NCBI RefSeq assembly: GCF_029227915.1
Contig: NC_079882.1
Span: 8,866,001 to 8,930,000, forward strand
Origin: Hydractinia symbiolongicarpus
Taxonomy: Eukaryota > Cnidaria > Hydrozoa > Anthoathecata > Hydractiniidae
Direction of reading: 5' to 3'
Length of the DNA stretch: 64,000 bases
The translations under genes and the position numbers were made by a program. This document shows, piece after piece, positions 28,795 to 41,423 of this stretch. The notes below the pieces were generated by a model. That model ran no database searches. It was not told the DNA's origin and saw only the letters and a list, made by a program, of their open reading frames with translations. The number at the start of each line of letters is the position of its first letter. Within the stretch, counting starts at the first letter, position 1.

Positions 28795-30633
28795 TCACGC
28801 ATACATCATTTCTGCCATTAGAGACATGGGTTTTGGAATATATAATAACTCTCCAAAGTAAGAAGCTAATTCGTCTGGGTTTAAATCTTCATTTGTGTTG
28901 TAATTTACAGATTTTAAACATAGAAATTGGGCACTACATGTTGTGGGGCATTCTTCAGAATGTTTGTTTTGCTTCTTGTTATTCAAACATGAATCATCTG
29001 AACTTTCTGGTTTGTGCTCTTGGTCGTTAGTTCTACTAGAACACTGCCTCTTTTTTTTCAAATCTTTATCAAGAACGAGCTTTGCTTGCCTAACCAGGTT
29101 TTTCTTTTTTCTTTTTTGCTTCTTGGAGATTTTATCCACAAATTGTTTCTCGAAGCTAAAGAGAAAAAAAGTTTAATCATTCCGCTGGCAGGAATATAAT
29201 AAATCAATTTTAGGTGATAAACGATGTTTAACTAGATCTTCTTGTCTGTTAATAGTTATGTCAAAGTAGGTTTATGATCATACTTATAAAATTTTAGTCA
29301 AACTGACAAGCAAATCTTAAGTTACAGAATGGTCAACAACATTATAATTTCGGGAATTGGTAGCTTGTTTTAGCTTGTATATTAACATTTCAGGCAAAAA
29401 TGAATTTAGAACCTATTATAATACACCTTTTCACAGTTTAATTTGTTCACTCATTCTCTGCATTAAAAAAAAGGAAGTACACAGAGTAAATTTAACAGGG
29501 CTTTGATCGTAGGCACTATGAATACTTTTCATTTTCTAAAGAAATTATTAGTCTCACGGCATGAAAATTATGTTGTAAACCTACGTAAAACATATGTGAT
29601 GATTGAAGATCAAGGAGGCTATACATATTGACTGGCAAAAACCATTGTTAAACAAACAGATAAAACACGTTTTCGTAAGTATTTGGGTAAATATTCAGAA
29701 GTATTTTATACTGTATCATATGACTATTTAGCTATTTTTTACATATTGTAAATAGATTTTCACCCATTCTTTATTATTATAAAGCATTGTAATTATTGTG
29801 TATTTTGGTATTATTTTATATATATAGTGAATATTCGCATAGGAAGTATAAACTTATATACAACATTTGTAACCTAACTAAAATTTTACTGTGTATATCA
29901 TGATTACGACATTTGTAATATGTCGAAACAAGTTGATAAAATTTAATATGAAACTTAATAATATGTGAAGGAATTGTAACTTTTTCACAAAAAATTATAT
30001 ATTTTACTTTTTTTCAAGGTCAGAGCCTTCTTCATTTATAACAGTTAACTTCCTTTTTCAATTCTCAATAAGAGCATCGTTACAAAAGAAAGATTCATTT
30101 AAGCAATGGTTAACTGAAACTGTAAACTCGTGTATTGTCATGTGTGCTCTCCTCCACACCCATTTGTTTAAAAAATCAAGTAATGGAGGATATATATAAG
30201 TTGTTAGCCCACCATGACCCCATACAAGAAAATTTAAAATATAATTTCTGTTTTGAAAGCATGAATATAAGGTCATATCTTGATAAAGATAAGACAAGGA
30301 AATCCAAGAGATTGGCAGAAATTGTACTCTATTTAACAAATTGTCTTTTTTAATTAGGACAACAGTCCAAACTAAAATGCTATTGGACCAGCATAGAGCT
30401 TGTCCCATCATTAGCTATTGATATGTCATTAAAGTAAAATGTTAGATAAAGGTTAAATGCATTCATTGAAAATGTAAATAAGACTAACTGAATTTTTACC
30501 TTGTATTCAATTTAAAAATTGTAGATTTATTTTTATGAGGACTGACTTGAAGTTTTTCAAATACATAGTCTAGTTCGTTCTCATTCGAGTCTTTATCTAG
30601 TGTATTACATTTTTCATTGTCTTTGCTTGACAT
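28795..30633 (-). CDS. Small basic, probably nuclear protein, 164 aa, two exons
   Basis: Exon 1 is 30633-30500 (ATG at 30633; donor AAG then GTAAAAAT). Exon 2 is 29155-28795 (acceptor TTTAG). The join is phase 2, and the total of 495 nt ends at a stop. The N-terminal 45 residues are acidic and Ser/Asn-rich. Next comes a strongly basic block with KKQKRKKKNL and KKKRQ, which looks like a nuclear localisation signal, then a polar Cys-containing region. The ordered-looking C-terminus is acidic (NPDELASYFGELLYIPKP) and ends MSLMAEMMYA. This conserved-looking tail suggests a short protein-interaction motif. I do not recognise the family. The roughly 1.3-kb intron contains long chance frames on both strands (30058-30411). 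Confidence 0.6.
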
Positions 30634-32499
30634 TCTTAGTTAATATTATACCACATATTATTACAATAAAACAGATTTATTGATTGCTTTTATAAGAGCT
30701 TCTTATTTTTATTCCTCATCGCTTCGTCATGGTATGTGTGCCATTTTGTTTCCATCATCTAAATTCCATGCAGCTTCAGTCTTCCTAAGGTCACAACTTT
30801 GATAAGATAATTTAAACACGTCCGGGAGCGTTTGGCCAAGGATAGGACACCGTTTTCTGATCAAAACAAATGGGGTGTTTCAGTTACAATTTTGAAAAAT
30901 ATATGTAAAAAACTATGTAAATTTTAATAATCTTGCGTATTAAATAATAAGATATGTGTCAAATTTGCCATACACTTGTTGAAATATAATCAAATGCTAG
31001 TAATAAATGTATTACATTAATAACAATAGAAATTCCCGTCATTTTTAAGGAAGTAGTAGAAACCAGGCCATTTTAGTTTTGATGCGATCTGCGGGATAAC
31101 AGAACTGAATGAATATTGCAAAGTCATGCTTCCCGTGCAATTAATCTGTTTAAATCCAGCTTAAACTGTGAATTAATATATTATAAGAACTTTCACATGT
31201 TAAACATAAGGATAGGTAGGTAACATTAAATTGCGGAACTGTATAAAAAAGAAAAAGTTGCCCTCTACTTTTTCTTTTGCAGCTACATTAGCTATATGCA
31301 GAAACTATTGTTTTAGAAACGTTGTTTGGGTGTTGTTTTGTGTTTTAACCATTTGGTTGTCAATAAAATATTTGAGTTTGAGTCCTCTGTTTTATTATCA
31401 TCATCGATTTTAAACCTATAGCTATACTATATGGGTCGTTTGGGACAGGGTTATAATGTAAAATAAGGGCTGTCCATTATCAGAACTAGAGACTGTGGTA
31501 GATCATTCCTCCACCTTCCTCTTACTTACTTATGATATTCAAACCTTGGTTGTGATAGTCAGAAAAATCTGGAATATTAAATTCCCACATAATCTTGATG
31601 ATATTTATTTATTGTTCTTTTGAAATACAAAGGAGGTTTGCTTGAATTCTCAGTTCCAGGTTAACATCATCAAAACAATAAATTCTTGAGGGAAATGAGT
31701 GGCATATTTGGATTTATCAGCAAAAATTAAATAAGATAGAGAATACCATACAATTATTAGAAAAGGACCTATTGTATATAATTTAAAGATTTTAGATTTA
31801 TAAGAGTTTGACGGTAATATTCAACTGCAGTGAAACAAACAATTTCAGTGCAATCACACTTGTATGATCTTTTATGCATTTTTCTTCATTTACCAGGCTG
31901 ACATACCTGCCAAATCTGTTCCAATTAAAACATTTATTTACCCATGTATATACCATCTGCATTTGGTTTGAAATCCATTAGGCATCAAAGTGTCCTATCA
32001 TGGTCTAGTTGTCAGAATACCTTACCTGAAATAAGACTTTTAGATCTCCCTTTGCATAGACTTAAATCTCTAATAAAGCATACATTGTTGTCTAATTATG
32101 TTTAATTTATATATACCTAAAATTACTATTGTTCACAATCACTTTCACACCACTTTTTTCTTGGGATTTGCAATTGCAATATTTTTCACATTTTTTCGCT
32201 TGTCTGTCTTGTTTTGTAGTGTTGTGTGTGTAAGTTGTGTGTTTTGTATTGTCCACGGTGGCTGTCATACTTCGAGCTCTGCTAACTTTGGCAGTTTCCG
32301 GGGTTTACTAGGGCAAAAGTTTTAATTAATAATGTATATTTATCTCCTAGTAAACTGAAATATATGTTTATTTCATTCATTGTTTATTTCATTCATTCAT
32401 TCATTCATTCATCAGTTATTACTATATATATAAAGATACTTTAAAAGGTTTCATTAGAAGTAAACATGTCATTTAATCTATCTTTACAGTGAGGAAAAA
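30634..32499. other. Intergenic region upstream of fusion gene A
   Basis: AT-rich, with no convincing exon. A TTTACAG acceptor immediately before the 32500 start codon implies an upstream non-coding 5' exon whose position I cannot fix. A (TTCA)n tract lies at 32387-32414. Confidence 0.45.
32387..32414. repeat. (TTCA)n microsatellite
   Basis: About six or seven uninterrupted TTCA units just upstream of fusion gene A, preceded by shorter runs. Confidence 0.9.
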
Positions 32500-34862
32500 A
32501 TGAAAGGGAGAATACTTGTTTACTCAATTGTTGGTTGTCCTTTTTGCATTCGTGCAAAAGGTTACTTAGAACAGCTTGGTTTGCCATATATAGATGTTAA
32601 TTTGGATAAAAATTCTGCTGCAAGACAATTTGTTATAGAAAGAACTGGTAAAAAAACTGTTCCACAAATATTTTTTAATGAACTTCACATTGGTGGTTGG
32701 GATGATTTAAATAAAATGGTAAGTATAAACAAATTTTGTTAGATATTATTATAGTGGCTTATTAGTCATATGTACAAATGTACAATTTTTCCTTGTTTAT
32801 AGCCAAAAGAGGAATTAAATCGTTGGATCAAATTAGTGGAGGAGAATGTTCCTCCAGAGAATGCTCCTAAACCACCAGCTGTTGTAGAAGAAGAAGAGAG
32901 TGGTTAGCCTTTTTTTATTCCTATGTGTTTAATTCCTATGTGTTGTGAAAACTGTTTGTTTCTATTAAAAAAATAAAAATATCTCATATCTAAATTTTTT
33001 GTTGTAGCTGATCCCTTTGATTTTCAATGTGAATTGGATGAATATGGAGAACTGGTTAAGGAGTTAAGAGACAGCGGAATAGTTAAAGAACATAAAAGAA
33101 ATTTAAAAACATACAAAAATTCTTTTATTGGTAAAGAAGCTGTTGATTGGTTGGTCAAAAATAAAGACCTTGGTAAACCTATTTGTTTGTTTTTTTTGTT
33201 TTTTAAAAAAAATCAAAATAAGAATAATAATGATAAAATGTGTCCTAAACTTTCATACAATAGACCGTGATGCTGCAATTTCAATGTGTCGACAATTGGT
33301 TGAAAGACATTTTGGCCACAGTGTAAAAAAGGAGTCATATTTTAAAGATGACAATTCAATTTATCGTTTTATTGAGGATGATGAAGGAAAAGCATTAAAT
33401 GCTGGTATACACACACAGTGTGAACCAAGGCCAGGTATATATATATATTTTTTAATGTTCCTATATCTTTCTTTTTTTACTGTATTTATTTCTAATGTAT
33501 CTGCACTTTTTATTTTTGACTGCACAAATTTGAAAAGCTAACTGATACCAGCTATATTTAAACAAAAGAGAATAAACTAACTTTACTAAATTTCACCTGG
33601 CAGGGTGCTATTAGTCACCTTTTGTTTAGGTAAAAGGAAAGGTTCTATCAGATACATCCTGATTATCTCTAAAGTACTTTTGCACATTTTTTGTGATCTT
33701 ATCACTGGGTTTTGGCGCTTTCTGCAGAACCAACGCTTTTTTCTTTACATCCCTATAAATAGTGAAATTGCAGTTGAGTCAAAGCTTAATTTGCCTCATG
33801 CACAAGGTACTTCAATATTGTTTTTTATGTTTTTACAAAAGATTTTGTCTGTGAGAAAAAGTCTTTAGTATAGATTATATAGTGTTTTTAGATTCTGACA
33901 TATATTCTATAATAAATTAGTTTAATCTTAAATATTGTTTTTTTAGCATCAGACCTTGGAGAGGAATTACGTCAACTGATTTTATCAATCTATAATTCTC
34001 ATCTTTCTCCGGATGGAAAGGTAATATAGGTTAATGCATTTCATTACTCAATTAAAATTTAATCTTGTTGTCAATTGATTTTTTTGATGAGAGGGAAACC
34101 AAAGGTTACAATTATGGTTATTAATTGCATTCTTAAATTTCAGAAAGTTGATTACAAAACCATTGGTGAAACTTCAAAATTCAAGGCTTATGTGCAACGT
34201 ACAGGAGAATTGCATCGTGTCAATGTAGAAGGTGCCACTAGAAAGGAAAAACTTGCTTTTTTCATCAATATTTATAATGCATTGGTTATACATGCTTTTG
34301 TGACAATAGGACCACCTGTTAATCTTTGGCAGCGATATAAGGTAATTAGAAATGACACATATAAATTTATTGTAATTCTTCACTGTAATCAAGCATGCAA
34401 AGTGATAAATTATTCATTTATCAATTTATGGAATAATCAAAGTTTACTAAAATGTCTACTATGTTGATGTTTTAAACTTATAACCAGTATCTGCCAATTA
34501 TAACTTCTTGCTACATCTTCTACACAACAATATTTTTTCTTTCCTTTCAGTTTTTCAACACAGTCTCATATGTGATTGGTGGATACAACTACTCGTTGAA
34601 TGATATTGAGAATGGTATACTACGTTCAAACCGCAAACCAATTGGTTCTCTGAAAAAACCATTTTCAAAATCTGATCCTCGATTAAAGGTGTCATTAGCT
34701 GAACCAGAGCCAAAAATCCATTTTGCTTTGGTCTGTGGTGCTAAAAGTTGCCCTCCAATAAAAACATATTCAGCTGGGGTGAGTATTTTCAGTAATTACA
34801 AGATGGAATTTCACACCTTTTTCTTACAAATTTTAATTTTTAGGTGATAGAGAATCATCATC

Positions 34863-34894
<32 letters not shown>

Positions 34895-35934
34895 AGAGAA
34901 TAAAGCATTTTTTTAAAAAAATTCTTCCCACAAATACTTTTTTCTGATATTGAGCAATCTTCATTTTTACTTACTTTGTGGAAACTGCTGAGGCAGCCAG
35001 ACAGAGTTGTTTTAATCACGTAGACAAAATTATTCTCAAAGAGACAGGACCTGTTTTTATATAATTAGTTTTTTATAGTACAGCGTAAGCGACACATGAA
35101 AATGTTTGGTAAAACCAAGCAAGTGTATAAATAAGTGAAGTTTGTTTCAAATAAATATTTCTCTCAAAAATTATACAACATGTTATATGTATGTGTAAAG
35201 TTACATATTTTTTAGGATGTTGATAACCAGTTAAAACTTGCAGCAGAATCTTTCTTGGAAGGTGATGGATGCATCGTCGACATGAAGAAAAAAGAAGTAA
35301 GGATAGCAAATAATTTCCTCTCTTATTCCTATCTTAACAATATTTTTCATTCCTGTGTGAATTTATTTTGTAGGTGTGTGTCAGTCAAATTTTAAAATGG
35401 TACAAAGAAGATTTTGGTTCGAATAAACAACAGGTGGAGTTTCTTTTTTGTGGTTAGGATTGTGAGAGAATAGTATTTGCACCCCTGTCTTTTAATTTTT
35501 AGCGTCCGTATCATATTCATCATAATTCTTGTGCGCAGCTACAAATTTGCGCGCAAAAGTATGAAAATTATGTCACTTATCACGCTTAGGGCATTGACGT
35601 TTTCAATATGTATTTTATTCTTTTCTGTTCTGTTCCCTTGCCCTTTTCATGTGCTAAAATTGAAAAACGGTTTATGCGTGAGAATTAATTTTTTCGAAAT
35701 TGCAATTCAAGTCCATTGCGTGAAAACTACTGCACCCTAAAATTAGTGGGATTAAATATTTTATACTTATTTAGAAACCACATAATAAATAGTTCATTGG
35801 TTATTTAGATTGTTCAATTTGTACACGATAACATGGGGGCATGCGAAAAGAAGACTCAACTTGCTGAACTTTTAAAGTCCAGCAACTTCAAGTTAAATCA
35901 CATACCGTATGATTGGGGCATCAACTCTAAATGA
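32500..35934 (+). CDS. Glutaredoxin-DEP-DUF547 fusion protein A, 473 aa
   Basis: Exons: 32500-32718, 32803-32902, 33008-33172, 33264-33434, 33947-34020, 34144-34341, 34551-34778, 35216-35296, 35374-35433 and 35809-35934. All joins are in phase; total 1422 nt. Domains: a dithiol glutaredoxin (1-85) with active site CPFC (13-16), TVP (53-55) and the glutathione-binding GGWDD (65-69); a Pro/Glu-rich linker (about 86-108); a DEP domain (about 110-205) with YKNSFIGKEAVDWL; and DUF547 (about 255-385) with FFINIYNALVIHAF, GGYNYSLNDIE and ALVCGAKSCPP, followed by a C-terminal extension ending YDWGINSK. Known of the families: glutaredoxins reduce or glutathionylate thiols, DEP domains bind membranes or GPCR tails, and DUF547 function is poorly defined. 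Linking redox state to membrane signalling is inference. No signal peptide or membrane helix, so probably cytosolic. A close paralogue lies at 57234-63390. Confidence 0.93.
34853..34896. repeat. (CAT)n/(GAT)n microsatellite in fusion gene A intron 7
   Basis: A short (TCA)n run turns directly into (TGA)n, making a self-complementary trinucleotide repeat. The adjacent paralogue lacks it. Confidence 0.85.
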
Positions 35935-35953
35935 GCAGTATTATCGGAAAAAA

Positions 35954-35959
35954 AATAAA
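35954..35959 (+). terminator. Polyadenylation signal of fusion gene A
   Basis: AATAAA 20 bp after the stop codon at 35932-35934. Confidence 0.6.
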
Positions 35960-36705
35960 GATTATATATTCAGCCTTTAGTTGGCACAGTTGGGAAGCTG
36001 TCTCTTTTTCTTTCTATTTACGTTTATACATAGAACTAACATTTAGATTTTCAAACGCGAACCAACCCACTTGACGATGTAAATGACATCTTGAAAGAAC
36101 CACGTACAATTTTTTATATCAGGAACCTATTTTTTATTCGCAGAACATTTGTGCTATTAGCTCAAAGTAAAAATTTAAAACGACATACAATAAAGATATA
36201 AGGAATTTTTTTTAAATATCGGAAATACGCGCGGTAAAAAAGCGATTTTATATGTTTTCCCGGGTATATTTAATAATAGAAGTATATAATTATAAAAAAA
36301 ATCAAATGTATTTATTTTTAGTTTTTGTTTGCACTGTAGTTTTTAAATAATTTATATTCGTGGGGGATTTTTGTTCCTTTTGTGTAATGGGGGTAATCTC
36401 GCAGCTCTGGTCCCGGCTAGATGCTGAATTTTTTTATATAATTTAGATTAATAAATAAAAAGAAACAGTTTACAATTTTATTGCTTTTTTCATGTCGCCA
36501 ATCCCTCTTACGTACTCCACTTACAAATTCACGTAAAAATTTTTGCCTCTTTTTTTATGATATCTTGTTACGATACCTTTTTTATTCGAAAATTTTAATT
36601 GTTTTAACTTCTTTTTTTTTAAAGTAATAGGTGTCCATATCAGTTTTACCAATGCATATTTGCAGCCGCGTGATTTTTTAAGAATTTCACATTCTTATCT
36701 CCCAA

Positions 36706-36779
36706 ACCCTCGTTTACAGTTTTCTTTCTTTTTTGACACGAAAAAAGACAAAAACGCAAAAAAGTCTGGAAACGAGGGT
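36706..36779. mobile_element. MITE with ACCCTCGTTT inverted termini (74 bp)
   Basis: Termini ACCCTCGTTTACAG (36706-36719) and CTGGAAACGAGGGT (36766-36779) are inverted repeats with one mismatch, around a pyrimidine- then purine-rich centre. The CTCGT core resembles the MITE at 26275, but the rest differs, so it may be a related subfamily. Confidence 0.6.
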
Positions 36780-39436
36780 GACAGGTGTTGTTTCAAGTTT
36801 CCAATAATTCTCTTTTCTATTATCCTTCCAACAGTTAACATACAAAAAATAAGAATAAATTAAAATGGACGATGCTTCTGTGTCAAGTGCAGAGTATTTG
36901 CTAAGTATGTTGTTTAAGCTTGTCTAAGAGTCATTAGTTGCTTGGAGGCTGCCTGCATAGGCTGTTTTTTCGAAGTCATCAGAAGTTACTTTCCAGGACA
37001 AAGGGTGTATTAAAACTTGTCTTTGAACCAATCTTACAAGCCACGAATGCACCCATCCATGTGACAAACAAAGTAGTGAACTAAAAACTCGACTGAGCTG
37101 GTCAGGATATATGCAGGACGTGACTAATTCTTTCAGCACAAATCGAAAAGATGTTATACAATTTTTTTTTAAAATTAACCTAAACCCCTCCGATGAGCAT
37201 TGCATCTATTTTAGAGCATTGCATCGAATTACTGTCTGTAACATTCGATTAGATACTTTGGCACAAACAGATGTTCCTGTAAAAAGCATAATTAGGTGCA
37301 CCACAACTTGTGAAAACGTGTGAGAAGAGGTAACAGGCTATAAACATTTAGTAGTCATGTTTTTCTTCGTCTACATATTTTGTTTTTCTTTTGCTTTAGG
37401 ATATGGCAGCGGTAGATGTGACCAGTGGTGTTGGTGATGCAAGTAATATCATATCTTTCTCGAACAATTTTTTTACAAAAATCCTTAATAATATAAATGT
37501 CAGGGATACTGAGTTATATTGTTATATTTCTGTACAATTATGGACCCCATTGTTTAACAATAACCAGTCAAAAGAGCCTGTTCCCGCGAACACTCAGACA
37601 CAATTCTCGTCCCCAGAGCTATTTCAGATTAAAACCTCGAAAGTACTTTTGAGGTTTATGTCAAATAGCTTTGCGCTTTAGAATGCTCAGGCACCTTACA
37701 CGTCAATCCTGGGCTATGCAAGTACAAACCATACAAAAAGGCAGCGGTTAACATTGAAGACATCGACGAATTCAACGACTGCTGTTGCTAAGAACAAGCT
37801 CAAATATTCTGAATTTATTTTACCCTCACCTTTATATATTTGAGTTATCTGAGATTATATTGACATTAATAAGCGCTACGGTGGAAAAGTAAAGATATGC
37901 ATAAGTATCACGCAAATATTAAACCTCCATGCTAGAGATTGGTCAAAGGTAATAAAATTACTGGTTGGAGGGAATTGTAAAGCAAAAAGTAACTTGATTT
38001 CCTCCTCCTTCCTCCTCACACATTAAAACCAGCCAACCATCTCGTAGAAAATTGAATGATAGAGAGAAAAAGAACTTAAAAGCTCCATTAAGAGACCTGT
38101 TTTGAATGAACAATTAGATTTCCAAAATTTTATACCTTTTTCGCTTTGGGATTACTCGTTTTAACACCTTTTTTATGTATACATATTGTAAAAATAATCA
38201 ATTTTTTGGATTTCTTTTTATCTCTGTATTTCGGAGTTTATGCTTTGCTTTCACTTGTATATTCATTGCACTGAAGACGGACGTAGTCTGAAAAGCTTCT
38301 GCTTATTTTATAGAAATTATAAAAAAAAATTTTTTAACATTTAACTTGTTTCCTTTTTAAATTTTATAGAAATTCTCACAACTTTGTGGTCATTGTACAA
38401 AAGCACACTCCTCCTGTGATAATATCGATCTGTTTTGATGAAAGACACTAAAAAAGCTTAAAACTCCTTCTGTAGAAACATGATAACTTCAGTCTGGATG
38501 TCGCTTAGTTATTTATACTTGAAATGAAATAAGTTACGAGATTTTCAAAAAATGGAGAAAATTTGGACAGGCTTTATTTCGTCTGATAAGGTAGATATCC
38601 GCGAAAATTAGATGTGTGCTAAAATTCCATGAATTCATGTAACAGCATACCTTCATTATCTTCGTCATCATAAACCTTTGCCCTCTTTTTCAACGTCACA
38701 AATGAAGGAAACCAACATTTTTAAATTGCTTTTACAATGCTTGCCTTTTTAAACTGCCTGTCCAATTATGGTTTTTGGCACTGCCTTTCTATTGTTTTTC
38801 TGAAAACCTTCGATGATGTCTATTCGGGACAGACTTGGATTTTTTGTTCAAGAAACAAGTCTACACGTCAGAAACGCTTCTAATCCTTGCTTCTCTTAAA
38901 TGCACAATCGTTCTGCTCATTCAGCGAATAATTTTTAGAGATATATCACTATTTCTCGTTTCTTTAAATCGAGGTCAATATTCTTTACCAGCCTTCGTCA
39001 TGTAGTACACAGGTGCCAGATTCATCTTTACTTTGAAGAGCAATCTTTTGATATATTGTTTATCATTTTTCATGGGCTTCCTTGATTGAATGAACTGTTA
39101 CAGGAGCATAATTGAGAACTAATTCTTTGTAAAACTTTATGGTGGAGATGCTTTGATTTTAAAGCAAATTTTTTTAACAGATAAAATATGCTTTTACAAA
39201 CTTAATTCTTGGCAATTTTATTGGAAACCTAAAAAGTTGTTTTGCTTCAATTTAGTTTCGTCAAACAGCCTTTTTGCCGTTCTTAATTTTATTTCTTCTC
39301 GTGCACAATGTTGTGTTATATGTATTTCTATATATACTTTAGGGAGATAAAAACCTTATGATAAGAAGTAAAGGTGTTATATGTTACTCCACGTTACAAC
39401 AATTTTATGATGGGAAAAGCATTAAAACCTGAACGG

Positions 39437-39670
39437 TTCGAAAGCGAATATAAAATGTTCCTTCTGGCGCAGTCGCATGCGCGTACACAGTGACGTCACA
39501 ACAAATCCAATACCCTACGGTACCATACCATGTATACCTACCATACAGCGTTGAGTAGGGGTGTATCCCTAATGATCAATGACATCATAAAATGCAGCAA
39601 ATAGGATTCCAAAATTTCTAGCGCAGGGGAAATTCCTTGATATCAAAAATAAACGCATGCGCAGTAAAGA
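39437..39670 (+). repeat. Left terminal inverted repeat of the Polinton
   Basis: Matches the reverse complement of 55277-55538 with scattered mismatches. Landmarks in order: TTCGAAAG, AATATAAAATGTTCC, CGCGTACACAGTGACGTCAC, CAAATCCAATACCCTAC, CAGCGTTGAGTAGGGG and GCATGCGCAGTAAAGA. It lacks about 26 bp present in the right copy after CCATGTATA. Confidence 0.95.
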
Positions 39671-39716
39671 GGGGAATAATTATGTAATCTGCGGACTTTG
39701 TTGAAGAATAATAAAG

Positions 39717-39989
39717 ATGACTTGGCTTCATGGTATTCCGGACCGGTTCAAGACGCAAGACATGTGCAACAAAGCCGTTGGGGAGGAGCCCTATCTACTC
39801 AAATATGTCCCGGATAGGTTCAAGACGCAGGACATGCACAACAAGGTTGTTGAAAAGAATCCCGGCGCGCTCGAATATGTACCAGATTGGTTCAAGATGC
39901 AGGACATGTGCAACAGGGCCCTCATCGTAGAAGGCCTTCCCCAGACTGGAGGGGACTTAACGCAAAAGGAATTTTTAAGGTTGGTTTGA
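39717..39989 (+). CDS. PDRFKTQ-repeat protein (90 aa), DUF4116-like repeats
   Basis: Open frame immediately inside the left inverted repeat. Three tandem units of about 24 residues read PDRFKTQDMCNKAV, then a variable part, then L-YVPD. This repeat type is widespread in Polintons and other large mobile elements of aquatic animals, and resembles DUF4116-like leucine-rich helical repeats. Function is unknown; protein binding is a guess. The frame is intact but short compared with longer repeat arrays elsewhere, so it may be trimmed. Confidence 0.65.
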   Translation: MTWLHGIPDRFKTQDMCNKAVGEEPYLLKYVPDRFKTQDMHNKVVEKNPGALEYVPDWFKMQDMCNRALIVEGLPQTGGDLTQKEFLRLV

Positions 39990-40039
39990 AACGTAATCTT
40001 ACAACATAGTTGTAAGATAATACTAATAAATGTGCATCA

Positions 40040-40200
40040 GCTGTCAATCAAAATTCAATAGCTTTGGAACTGTAGTAGTCATGACATTATTTATAGCCGG
40101 TATTGGTATCTCCCTGCCCTGGTATTGGTATGGTATTGGTGTCTGGTATTACTGGTTACTACTGGTATTGGTATCTCAATTCAAGACCTCTGGGATCAAT
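40040..40200. repeat. Low-complexity GGTATTGGTA tract
   Basis: Degenerate tandem runs of TGGTATTGGT between the repeat-protein gene and the Cys-rich frame. It is non-coding, or encodes only Trp/Tyr/Gly-rich artefact. Confidence 0.7.
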
Positions 40201-40238
40201 TTAATGTCCTAGATCGTCCTTGTAACTGTGATAAATAA

Positions 40239-40418
40239 ATGGAGCATTATAACGACTGTGGAAGGGTACTTGACGAGTATGATAAATGCACCTGTGTTCG
40301 GAGGTTCGTGGTAAAGGGTAAAATGTTGTGCTGGTGCTACTACCATGAATATATCACATATAACGGAGGTGGTTGCGCATGTACAATGAGATGCAATTCT
40401 GTTTTAAAACAAAGATGA
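40239..40418 (+). CDS. Small Cys-rich protein (59 aa)
   Basis: ATG-to-TGA frame on the plus strand with seven cysteines and several Tyr/Trp residues (for example KCTCVRRF and MLCWCYYHEY). No signal peptide or recognised zinc motif. Its 3' end overlaps the start of the next structural-type gene in another frame, as in compact viral-type genomes. Real coding is likely but unproven. Confidence 0.4.
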   Translation: MEHYNDCGRVLDEYDKCTCVRRFVVKGKMLCWCYYHEYITYNGGGCACTMRCNSVLKQR

Positions 40419-41423
40419 ACATATACTCATACAACCCCAATGCAAAGTACAAAAGTAACAGAGGAGAATGGGAATTTAGTGTAACCAATTTGGAGCATCA
40501 AGGTCTGTACGTGTCTACAGACTCACATATTGAGGTGGCATTCCCTGGATTCACCAAGTATGCTATAAAAATACCCACCAATTTGGTGAAACACCCTGTC
40601 AGTGTGGGTTGGACAGGGCAAGTGTTGCACTACTGGAATATCCAGGTGAATTTTGCTACCCATTGTGCAAGCACGGCATTAGGCATCTCTGCTAAGCATC
40701 TGACAGGTTCGGTACCCCTCGTCAACTCCATCTTTAAATTTCACGTGTACTACCACATGCGTCGTATTCTTGCCAGAATGAAGGTACCCATGCCGTATGA
40801 TGACGGTTTTTCTCAGTACAAAAAACCCTACTCAACCTCCAGATACGCCCAAGTATGTCGCGAGTATGGTGCAGACCCTGATGCCTTCTACAAATTCAAT
40901 GTCATGTCGTCATTGACAAACGGGAGATGATGGCACCAAGCTGACGGCGATTGGGCCAAATTCATTGTCATATTGCCAACCTGGTGCATACCAAGTGGCC
41001 AACTTGGTTTGCACACTATGAACAATAAGAGCACACTTTTGTAAATATTGAGTTAGAGAAGATTACGCTCTGAATACAAAATTCATCACCCCCACAAGTC
41101 AAGGCCTAACGTCGGAAGGTCTGACCAAGCTGAGTGAAAGTATTAGAGTATATGTAGTCTTGTTATTGGGGTCTCAAGCAGGGGCCAAGGCATCTCTTCT
41201 AGGGTCCGGTGCAGACAATTATACAGCAAGGCAGATCCTATCGCAAAAATTTGAAGCCATGGTACAACGCCAGGAGAATGTAGGCCATGACATTACGGAA
41301 TTCCAGAAGGTGCTTCAATATGCTCGGACATCGGTGAATTTCGCCGTTATGCCCGGCGTGTGCATGTTGCCTTCCGACATGAACCTGCGAAAAACCAGCA
41401 TGAGGATACCAAGACCGTTATGA
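40373..41423 (+). pseudogene. Conserved Polinton structural-type protein, frameshifted
   Basis: Two blocks in different frames. The first (40373-40930; the true start is probably the ATG before NIYSYNPN at about 40415) contains FHVYYHMRRILARM and a YSTSRYAQVCREYGADPDAF region. The second (41160-41423) contains QAGAKASLLG and YARTSVNFAV followed by MLPSDM. As I recall, both blocks occur in one longer protein found next to capsid genes in cnidarian Polintons, which makes a minor capsid or virion role plausible. Breaks lie near 40925 and through 40960-41150. The assignment rests on remembered family patterns, not a search. Confidence 0.55.

Larger units (their letters stand above)
35935..39436. 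other. Intergenic region between fusion gene A and the Polinton
   Basis: Contains a MITE at 36706-36779. A short possible exon starts at an ATG at 36865 (MDDASVSSAEYLL, then a GTATGT donor), and another possible exon follows an acceptor at 37398, but their phases do not join into an open frame. Several 60-90-codon frames at 36.6-37.7 kb have no recognisable motif. The rest, to the element edge, shows nothing I can support. Confidence 0.4.

Noticed and set aside
30058-30411. 117-codon minus-strand frame overlapping a plus-strand frame
   Set aside because: Lies in the intron of the 164-aa gene, with unusual composition and no recognised family. Could be a decayed repeat but cannot be supported.
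32387-34896. CRISPR-like array from short tandem repeats
   Set aside because: The repeats are simple microsatellites without spacers, in a eukaryotic genome.
36865-37681. Possible short gene with exons at 36865 and 37399
   Set aside because: The phase of the proposed join gives a stop within about 13 codons, and the longer frame at 37403-37681 has no motif.
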